DNA of 36,657 nucleotides from a virus, in IMG/VR virus record IMGVR_UViG_3300010885_002447, positions 1-36,657 of that record. One strand, given 5' to 3'. The notes under the pieces are model-generated. The model was given only the letters and a program-made list of their open reading frames with translations, was not told where the DNA came from and ran no database searches. The position numbers and the translations under genes were made by a program. Below are positions 31,141 to 36,657 of the stretch, piece by piece. How positions within the stretch are numbered: position 1 is the stretch's first letter; every line of letters begins with the position of its first letter.

Positions 31141-32121
31141 ATGTCCGCAGATTTAACAGTAAGAGAAGATGGCTTTGTAGAATTAGCTTTTGTAGGCGAA
31201 ACTCCTTGGCATGGTAGCGGTCAGAAGCTTGACGAAAACTCTAGCATTGAAGATTGGCAGAAGTCCGCAGGCTTAGATTGGGTAATAGAATCAACACCTA
31301 TTCAGTATCAAGCATTGCATGAATCAGGTTATGGTAATGAAACCCATTCCTTTGCAGGACAAAATGTTCTGTATCGTAGTGATACCAAAGCACCTTTGTC
31401 GGTAGTATCAGACCGCTATAAGGCAGTCCAACCAAAAGAAGTATTAGAGTTCTTCCGTGATTTAGTAGCAGAGAACGGCTTTAAGATACATACCGCAGGC
31501 ACACTTAGAGGGGGCAAGCGGATGTGGGCTTTAGCTCAGACAGGTAAGTATGCCGAAGTAGTAAAAGATGATGGAGTGGGCGGTTTTCTTTTGCTATCTA
31601 CATCATGCGATAGGTCATTAGCGACAACCGCAAGGTTTACTTCTGTAAGAGTGGTTTGCAATAATACATTAACCATTGCAACTAATAGAGATCAAAACAT
31701 GGTTTCATTCTCACACATTAAGAAGTTTAACCATGAAGAAGTTAAGCGTAAATTAGGTTGTGCCGTAACTAGCTTTGGTTCATTTATTGACATGGCTAAA
31801 GTATTACAACGGCAGAAGTTAAATTCTGAACAGGCAAGCTTATTTGTTAAAAACCTAATTGCACCTTTAAGTCAGATAAAGCGAGATGAATATGATTTGC
31901 AAAACAATCGTGCATATCAAAAAATCATGTCGCTATTTGATGGGGGGGCTAAAGGCTCGGCATTAGTAGGGCATACAAAATGGGGAATGCTTAATGCAGT
32001 AACAGAGTATTACGACCATCACAAGCCTACTCATAGTGCAGATGCCCGATTAAATTCCGCATGGTTTGGGAATGGTGATCGCATGAAAACACAAGCGACA
32101 AATATGTTATTGACTGCTTGA
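31141..32121 (+). CDS. DUF932 phage/plasmid-type protein
   Basis: A 326-residue protein of the DUF932 (TIGR03299-like) family: ETPWHGSGQKLDENSSIEDWQKSAGL at the N-terminus, LYRSDTKAPLSVVSDRYKAVQPKEVLEFF, GGKRMWALAQTG and CDRSLATTARFTSVRVVCNNTL in the centre. Such proteins are frequent on plasmids and phages and have no firmly established activity. The ribosome binding site is AGAAAGGAAA. Confidence 0.88.
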   Translation: MSADLTVREDGFVELAFVGETPWHGSGQKLDENSSIEDWQKSAGLDWVIESTPIQYQALHESGYGNETHSFAGQNVLYRSDTKAPLSVVSDRYKAVQPKEVLEFFRDLVAENGFKIHTAGTLRGGKRMWALAQTGKYAEVVKDDGVGGFLLLSTSCDRSLATTARFTSVRVVCNNTLTIATNRDQNMVSFSHIKKFNHEEVKRKLGCAVTSFGSFIDMAKVLQRQKLNSEQASLFVKNLIAPLSQIKRDEYDLQNNRAYQKIMSLFDGGAKGSALVGHTKWGMLNAVTEYYDHHKPTHSADARLNSAWFGNGDRMKTQATNMLLTA

Positions 32122-32145
32122 CATATATTAGAAGAAGTGTATGAT
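32118..32145 (+). promoter_or_regulatory. Promoter of the ParB/Bug/IbrAB operon
   Basis: Consensus TTGACA (32118-32123) overlaps the DUF932 stop, followed after 16 bases by TATGAT (32140-32145). Spacing equals that of the early promoters at 27032 and 29224. A long inverted repeat begins within the -10 box. Confidence 0.72.
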
Positions 32146-32173
32146 GCCTCTATGTATTATTACATGGGGGCAT
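32144..32173 (+). promoter_or_regulatory. 13-base-pair inverted repeat at the start of the winged-helix gene
   Basis: Bases 32144-32156 can pair with 32161-32173 over 13 consecutive positions (two as G-U), loop TTAT. The 3' arm contains the G-run that serves as ribosome binding site, and the start codon at 32175 follows. Depending on the true transcription start it is either an RNA lid on the ribosome site or a DNA operator over the promoter; the adjacent gene encodes a DNA-binding protein. Confidence 0.6.
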
Positions 32174-32174
32174 T

Positions 32175-32435
32175 ATGTCTAAAGCAGTAACTAAAATTCA
32201 AGCATTTTTTAAAAGCAATCCAAGTCCTTTTACTCTTAAATCAATTAAAGAAGCACATCCTGAATTAAAGCCTAGCGAAATATCAATGGCTCTTTGTTAC
32301 CTAAAAAAACAAAGGTATGTGTCAAGGCAACCTGTTGCAAGCAATACAATAAAAGGTCGCAAGCAAGTATGGTCTTATACTTATTATTCTGAAAAATTGC
32401 CAAAAGAGAATGCAGATGAAAATAGAACAGATTGA
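32175..32435 (+). CDS. Small winged-helix DNA-binding protein
   Basis: An 86-residue basic protein. A helix-turn-helix is suggested by PFTLKSIKEAHPELKPSEIS and MALCYLKKQRYVSRQPVASN, with a wing following (KGRKQVWSYTY). It is the first gene after a promoter with a large dyad, the arrangement expected for an autoregulating repressor, and heads the operon that carries ParB, Bug and IbrA/B. It overlaps the ParB-like gene by about 20 bases. Confidence 0.65.
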   Translation: MSKAVTKIQAFFKSNPSPFTLKSIKEAHPELKPSEISMALCYLKKQRYVSRQPVASNTIKGRKQVWSYTYYSEKLPKENADENRTD

Positions 32436-33036
32436 TATTGACAAGTTAATTCCTTATGCAAACAACGCAAGGGAACATAGCGACAAACAGATAGCTGAGA
32501 TAGCAGGAAGCATTAGAGCATTTGGCTTTAACAACCCTATCTTGATTGATAAAAATAATACTGTTATAGCAGGACATGGCAGATTGTTTGCAGGCATGAA
32601 ACTAGAACTAAAGAAAGTTCCATGTATTAGGCTAGAACATTTATCTGAAACTGAAAAGCAAGCATACATACTGGCAGACAATAAGATTGCCCTTAATTCT
32701 ACTTGGAATTTAAATATGCTAGATTTTGAATTAAAGTCTTTGCAGGAAAAAGAAGTAGATTTGGCACTATTAGGATTTAGTGCAGAAGATTTATCAAGGC
32801 TTGCAGATGATAAAGATCAGCAACGATTAGATAATATGGTGGCTGATGCAGGCATAGACGATGATGTAGATACATCAGACAGACCTGATACAGAAATGTT
32901 TCCCCTATCTATTATGCTAGAGCATGAACAAAGGGATACTGTGTTTAAAGCAATCCGTAAAGCTAAAGAAGAAAACGATCTTGAAAATAGCGGTCAGGCA
33001 ATTTGGTTAATTTGTAAGGAGTATTTAGATGCTTAA
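32416..33036 (+). CDS. ParB-like nuclease-domain protein
   Basis: A protein of 206 residues if begun at the ATG at 32416 (or 208 from 32410). The ParB N-terminal domain is evident: QIDIDKLIPYANNAREHSDK, IAEIAGSIRAFGFNNPILID and TVIAGHGRLFAGMKL with the GHGR motif at 53-56, then LSETEKQAYILADNKIA. In many phages this domain precedes a DNA methyltransferase, but here the C-terminal half (about 105-206) is an acidic helical region without methyltransferase motifs. ParB-type domains use CTP or act as nucleases. Overlaps the Bug gene by eight bases. Confidence 0.85.
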   Translation: MKIEQIDIDKLIPYANNAREHSDKQIAEIAGSIRAFGFNNPILIDKNNTVIAGHGRLFAGMKLELKKVPCIRLEHLSETEKQAYILADNKIALNSTWNLNMLDFELKSLQEKEVDLALLGFSAEDLSRLADDKDQQRLDNMVADAGIDDDVDTSDRPDTEMFPLSIMLEHEQRDTVFKAIRKAKEENDLENSGQAIWLICKEYLDA

Positions 33037-33871
33037 ATTTTTATCTGCACTTGTATTATGTTTTACTGTTAATGCACAAGCACAACCAATAAAGTTAGTA
33101 GTTCCATATCCTGTAGGCGGTGGAACAGATATTCTTACTCGTTACTTTGAGGCTAAGTTAAAAGATAAAGTATATATAGAGAATAAAGGTGGTGCATCAG
33201 GAATGATTGGTACAGACCTTGTAGTAAAGGCAAAGCCTGATGGCAAGACATTGTTAATGGGTCATGTAACACCTAACGGCATTGATCCTGCACACTTTAT
33301 GACTCCGCAATCTAATAGCAACAGAGATTTAGAACCCATTGTATTAGTTGCAACTGCTAGAGCATTATTAGTAACCAATAAAGAATTTCCTGTTAATACA
33401 TTAGATGAATTTAAAGCTTATGCAAAAAAGAATGTAGTCATTTACGCATCTGATGGTATTGGCTCTGTAGCTGATTTAAAGATGGCTAGAACATTAAAAG
33501 GATTTGAAACTATACATAGCCCATACAAAGGTGGAGCACCTGCACTACAGTCTTTGCTTACAAAAGAAACACAGATTCTTTATTCTCCTGAACCTGTAGC
33601 TATGTCATGGATTAAAGGCGACAAAATTAAAGTAATACCAACACCTAGCGAAGATGATTTATGGTGGGGATTGTTTGCACCTATAGGCACAGATCCTAAA
33701 GTATTAGATTACTGGCATAAAGAGTTTACTAATATTCTTAATGAGCCTAGCACTAAAGAATGGATGGCTAATCAAGGCTATAACATAAGGTTTATGAGCA
33801 GAGATCAGTTTGCTATCTTTGTCAAAAAAGAACAAGACAAATACAGGAGATTTGATGGGAAGAATCCTTAA
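33029..33871 (+). CDS. Bug-family (TctC-like) periplasmic solute-binding protein
   Basis: A 280-residue precursor. The signal peptide MLKFLSALVLCFTVNAQA ends at an AQA site (cleavage after residue 18). The mature protein starts QPIKLVVPYPVGGGTDILTR, the classic Bug start, and carries ENKGGASGMIGTDLVVKAKPDG, HSPYKGGAPALQSL and APIGTDPKVLDYWHKEF. These proteins capture carboxylates for tripartite tricarboxylate transporters and are very numerous in Burkholderiales. It is slightly shorter than most (about 300-325) but seems intact. AAGGAG precedes it, and it overlaps its neighbours, so it is part of the phage operon. A host-derived metabolic gene is likely. Confidence 0.9.
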   Translation: MLKFLSALVLCFTVNAQAQPIKLVVPYPVGGGTDILTRYFEAKLKDKVYIENKGGASGMIGTDLVVKAKPDGKTLLMGHVTPNGIDPAHFMTPQSNSNRDLEPIVLVATARALLVTNKEFPVNTLDEFKAYAKKNVVIYASDGIGSVADLKMARTLKGFETIHSPYKGGAPALQSLLTKETQILYSPEPVAMSWIKGDKIKVIPTPSEDDLWWGLFAPIGTDPKVLDYWHKEFTNILNEPSTKEWMANQGYNIRFMSRDQFAIFVKKEQDKYRRFDGKNP

Positions 33872-35042
33872 AAAAGAAGTTGTTGAAGATGTAAATGTCT
33901 ATGACGCATCAATAAAAAGGTTTAGATATTTATTTGACAACTTTGACAAAGTAGTTGTGTCATTTAGTGGTGGCAAAGACTCAACAGTTTGTCTAAACCT
34001 TGCATTAGAAGTAGCAAGAGAAAAAAATAAATTACCGCTTGATGTTTACTTTTGGGATGAGGAAGCAATACATCCTGAAACCATTGACTATGTAGAAAGA
34101 GTCAGGGTAAACCCTGAAGTAAGGCTTAAATGGTTGTGCATACCAATCAGGCATAGAAACGCTTGTAGCAGAAAAGAGCCTTACTGGCAATGTTGGGATC
34201 CTGCAAAAAAAGATGTTTGGGTTAGGGATATGCCTGACAATCCTAATGTTGTTACTGAGTTAAAAGAGTTTAAGTGGGGCGATAGCGTTCCTGATATTGC
34301 TCACTATGTGTATGGTCCTGAACATGGCACAGTAGCCGATGTAAGGGGCATCAGGGCAGATGAATCGCTTAGGCGGTATCGTAGCGTAGCCCAAAAAACA
34401 AAAGATAATTGGATAGGTGGACCTCGCAATGGTCATAATTACCCAGTAAGCCCTATTTATGATTGGACTACATTTGATGTATGGACTGCACCTAGATTGT
34501 TTGGATGGGATTACAACACAAGCTATGACATTATGAGTATGATGGGCGTGTCGCCTAGTTCACAACGAGTATGTCCGCCTTATGGTGAAGAACCGCTAGG
34601 TGGCTTATGGATTTATGCACAAGGTTGGCCTCAGATGTGGCACAAAATGATTGGTCGTGTGCATGGGGCATCTACTGCAGGCAGATATGCAAATACTGAA
34701 TTATACGGATTTGGTAAGCTACAACTGCCACAAGGTATGACATGGCGAGATTGGACTTATGCGTTATTAGAGCTTTATCCTAAAGACCTAAAAGCTAAGG
34801 TAGCACAGAATATTGTTGCGTTAATTAATCAACACAAATCTAAGACTAACAGACCTATACATGAAACAGAGCCTGATTTAATGACAGGGCTTAGTTGGAA
34901 ATTCTTAGCTATGATTGCTAATCGTGGCGATTTAAAAGAAAGAAGAAAAGGGCAGGTCAATGCTAATGCAAATTTAGCTAGACAAAAATTAGGTTTAGAA
35001 ATGGCAGATATAGAGGAAGCGGACTATGGCTCAAGATACTAA
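33855..35042 (+). CDS. PAPS reductase-like protein (IbrA-like)
   Basis: About 395 residues from the ATG at 33855, which has AGGAGA upstream; the frame is open 15 codons further back, inside the Bug gene. The PP-loop SFSGGKDSTVCLNLA (motif 38-43) marks an adenylate/PAPS-type ATP pyrophosphatase, followed by DVYFWDEEAIHPETIDYV, a Cys-containing segment (WLCIPIRHRNACSRKEPYWQ), and GIRADESLRRYRSV. The 'CPPYGEEPLGGLW' and 'GRVHGASTAGRY' motifs agree with IbrA/DUF3440 proteins. Such genes lie beside a ParB-like gene (IbrB), as here. In E. coli this pair affects expression of immunoglobulin-binding proteins; the phage function is unknown. Confidence 0.88.
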   Translation: MGRILKKEVVEDVNVYDASIKRFRYLFDNFDKVVVSFSGGKDSTVCLNLALEVAREKNKLPLDVYFWDEEAIHPETIDYVERVRVNPEVRLKWLCIPIRHRNACSRKEPYWQCWDPAKKDVWVRDMPDNPNVVTELKEFKWGDSVPDIAHYVYGPEHGTVADVRGIRADESLRRYRSVAQKTKDNWIGGPRNGHNYPVSPIYDWTTFDVWTAPRLFGWDYNTSYDIMSMMGVSPSSQRVCPPYGEEPLGGLWIYAQGWPQMWHKMIGRVHGASTAGRYANTELYGFGKLQLPQGMTWRDWTYALLELYPKDLKAKVAQNIVALINQHKSKTNRPIHETEPDLMTGLSWKFLAMIANRGDLKERRKGQVNANANLARQKLGLEMADIEEADYGSRY

Positions 35043-35538
35043 AAAACAACCAATCAGTAATGTAGTATGGAAAAATAGGGCAGAATTAAAGCCTAATGAT
35101 TACAACCCTAACAAAGTCGCTCCTCCTGAACTGGAATTATTAGTTACTTCTATTATTGAGGATGGGTGGACTCAACCTATTGTCATACTTCCCGACAATA
35201 CTATTGTTGATGGTTTTCATCGATATACAGTCAGCGGACAGAAAAAATTAATGGAACGATTTAATGGCATGGTTCCGACTGTTACTGTTGATATTGATCC
35301 TATACATAGACAAATGTCTACTATTCGACACAATAGAGCAAGAGGCACTCATGGCATATTGCCTATGGCATCTATTGTTCGTAATATTGTTAATGATGGT
35401 GTATCTAAAGAAGAAATTCAATCACGGCTAGGCATGGAAGATGAAGAAATTGACCGCCTAATAGATCGTGCAGGTATGCCTGAGCAAGCAGGAAGAAAAC
35501 AAGCAGAATTTGGTAGTTCTTGGAAACCTAAAGGTTAA
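35026..35538 (+). CDS. ParB-like protein (IbrB-like)
   Basis: A 170-residue protein overlapping the PAPS reductase-like gene by 17 bases. The ParB N-terminal domain is seen in ELKPNDYNPNKVAPPELELL, SIIEDGWTQPIVIL and TIVDGFHRYTV (the DGFHR motif at 62-66, variant of GHGR). Next come RHNRARGTHGILPMASIVRN, ending with a helical part and QAEFGSSWKPKG. This matches the IbrB partner of IbrA-type proteins. It is distinct from the other ParB-like gene 2.6 kb upstream. Confidence 0.85.
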   Translation: MAQDTKKQPISNVVWKNRAELKPNDYNPNKVAPPELELLVTSIIEDGWTQPIVILPDNTIVDGFHRYTVSGQKKLMERFNGMVPTVTVDIDPIHRQMSTIRHNRARGTHGILPMASIVRNIVNDGVSKEEIQSRLGMEDEEIDRLIDRAGMPEQAGRKQAEFGSSWKPKG

Positions 35539-35554
35539 GTAGTAGAATAACCTT

Positions 35555-36055
35555 ATGCCTATCAGACACACAGACAAAGGATGGTATTGGGGATCAAAAG
35601 GTCCGTTTCCTAGTAAAGATAAAGCTTTACAGGTAGCTCGGTCCGCCTATGCATCTGGCTATAAGGAGAATGAAGAAATGGATAAAAATTGTTGTGGTGA
35701 ATTTATTGGCACATTATTGCATTCAGCAACCATTACTCATTTTATGCACTTACAGGCTACAGGCGAGGGTTCTTTTGCTAAACACTCTGCACTAAACACT
35801 TACTATGATGAAATAGTAGGGTTAACAGATAGCCTAGCAGAAGCAATACAAGGATGTTATGGTGAGATTATTACTAATTACCCTAATATGTTTGCTAATG
35901 TAACTGGCGAGGCACTAGACTATATGCGTATGCTTAAAGACTATGTAGCTACTAACAGGGCTAATATGCCACAGGATAGTAACATACAGAATGAGATTGA
36001 TACTATAGCAACCCTAATAGATAGCACCTTATATAAATTAACATTCCTAAGATAA
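35555..36055 (+). CDS. DUF5856 protein with an N-terminal 'WGSKGPF' module
   Basis: A 166-residue protein. Residues 1-38 (MPIRHTDKGWYWGSKGPFPS, then KALQVARSAYASGYKE) are a short module often found alone or appended to phage proteins. From about residue 42 lies a ferritin/Dps-like helical region, GEFIGTLLHSATITHFMHLQ, KHSALNTYYDEIVGLTDSLAEAIQG, known as DUF5856. AAGGAG sits at good distance before an internal ATG at 35678 (Met42), whereas the 35555 start lacks a clear site, so a 125-residue form may be made as well. Function unknown; the His/Glu pattern suggests metal binding. Confidence 0.75.
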   Translation: MPIRHTDKGWYWGSKGPFPSKDKALQVARSAYASGYKENEEMDKNCCGEFIGTLLHSATITHFMHLQATGEGSFAKHSALNTYYDEIVGLTDSLAEAIQGCYGEIITNYPNMFANVTGEALDYMRMLKDYVATNRANMPQDSNIQNEIDTIATLIDSTLYKLTFLR

Positions 36056-36105
36056 GATAGGTAGTGATTGGGAAATAGTGGTAGTAGCCTTGTAGATGTG
36101 AACAC

Positions 36106-36139
36106 TATTAGCCTTACTAATACTTTGTTCGGTATTAGT
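36106..36139 (+). promoter_or_regulatory. Overlapping stem-loops ahead of the HNH gene
   Basis: ACTAATAC (36116-36123) pairs perfectly with GTATTAGT (36132-36139) around an eight-base loop. Part of the 5' arm (CTAATA, 36117-36122) can instead pair with TATTAG at 36106-36111, so two exclusive folds exist. No U-run follows. The rest of this 124-base gap shows no gene. Confidence 0.4.
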
Positions 36140-36179
36140 TCCTTTCAAGTCTAGGGGCAGACTAATCTACATATACCCT

Positions 36180-36626
36180 ATGCCATCTACTCCTAAGAAT
36201 ACTAAGTGCTCGCATCTTGGATGTACTAATACTAAGAGCCCATACAATAGTTACTGCATGACACATGGTGGTCGTAATACTTATGCAGATACTAAAGAAC
36301 GCAGGAATTCTAATGCCATGTATCAGACTAAACAATGGCGAAGTATGAGGAAAATACAACTTAGCAAGCATCCATTGTGTCTAGCTTGCCTAAGCAACGG
36401 AAGAATAACACCTGCATGGCACATAGACCATGTATTCCCTTGGCATCTAATCAGTAAAGAAGCATTCTATGTAAACCTATTCCAATCCCTATGCCACAAC
36501 TGCCATAGCTATAAGACAGGGCTAGAACGGAAGGGCATATACAGGCACTACACAATACCAAATAAAGACTATGCAGTAGATGACTATGCGTATGTAATAA
36601 GGACTAAGGTAGTGGGGGAAGGCTAG
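36180..36626 (+). CDS. HNH endonuclease beside the packaging genes
   Basis: A 148-residue protein. The zinc-stabilised HNH core is CLACLSNGRITPAWHIDHVF, PWHLISKEAFYVNLFQSLCHNCHSYKTG: Cys67, Cys70, His81 and His84 region, Asn99, Cys104, Cys107. The N-terminus holds a further Cys/His cluster (CSHLGCTNTKSPYNSYCMTH). Many phages with HK97-type terminases encode such an HNH protein next to terS, where it helps the terminase cut DNA. This gene is the last in the window and, in a circular molecule, is immediately upstream of terS, which supports that role. Near the end lies TTTTTT (36634-36639), possibly part of a terminator. Confidence 0.88.
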   Translation: MPSTPKNTKCSHLGCTNTKSPYNSYCMTHGGRNTYADTKERRNSNAMYQTKQWRSMRKIQLSKHPLCLACLSNGRITPAWHIDHVFPWHLISKEAFYVNLFQSLCHNCHSYKTGLERKGIYRHYTIPNKDYAVDDYAYVIRTKVVGEG

Positions 36627-36657
36627 AAACTTATTTTTTCCCCTAATGGATATACAG

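Noticed and set aside
33810-33854. Upstream start for the PAPS reductase-like gene
   Set aside because: It lies in the Bug gene; AGGAGA precedes the ATG at 33855.

Overview
The window reads as an essentially complete genome of a tailed double-stranded DNA phage with a long, flexible, siphovirus-type tail. The evidence is an HK97-type head module, a lambda-like tail assembly chaperone with a programmed frameshift, a 647-residue tape measure protein and a J-like tail tip. The DNA is AT-rich. I see no integrase, excisionase, DNA polymerase, helicase, tRNA or CRISPR array. An HNH endonuclease lies at the right edge and the small terminase subunit at the left edge. These are normally neighbours, so the sequence is probably a circularly closed or cos-type genome cut between them. 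The host is probably a betaproteobacterium (inference): the phage carries a Bug-type (TctC-like) tricarboxylate-binding protein, a family greatly expanded in Burkholderiales, and many early genes use an extended ribosome binding site (ACGAAAGGA) that matches the CCUCCUUUCU tail of betaproteobacterial 16S rRNA.

Layout. (1) 65-24403, plus strand, late genes: terminase, portal, prohead protease, two tandem HK97-fold capsid proteins separated by a strong terminator, connector and tail genes, tape measure, tail tip, a collagen-like fibre, further virion or sugar-related genes (cupin, glycosyltransferase), then lysis (small membrane proteins, holin, GH24 endolysin). (2) 24393-27024, minus strand: RusA resolvase, a DUF1376 replication-type protein, a conserved small protein, a PD-(D/E)XK-like protein, a Ref-like HNH nuclease and two tiny genes. 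(3) 27025-27106: a face-to-face divergent promoter region. (4) 27107-31127, plus strand, early genes: ERF annealase, YqaJ exonuclease and an SSB-like protein (a recombination set), a structured non-coding stretch, then an amidoligase plus gamma-glutamylcyclotransferase cassette. (5) 31141-36626: DUF932, a small winged-helix protein behind a dyad-bearing promoter, a ParB-like protein, a secreted Bug-type solute-binding protein, an IbrA/IbrB-like PAPS-reductase/ParB pair, a DUF5856 protein and the HNH nuclease that leads back to the terminase.

The most unusual content is: the two paralogous capsid genes, the second with a foreign N-terminal domain in place of the delta domain and a hairpin terminator between the two; the amidoligase-cyclotransferase cassette; an apparently intact periplasmic solute-binding protein translationally coupled to phage genes; the PAPS-reductase/ParB pair; and a family of early promoters sharing TATCATACATA and followed by inverted repeats at the expected transcript 5' end. 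All calls come from reading the sequence; no database search was run.
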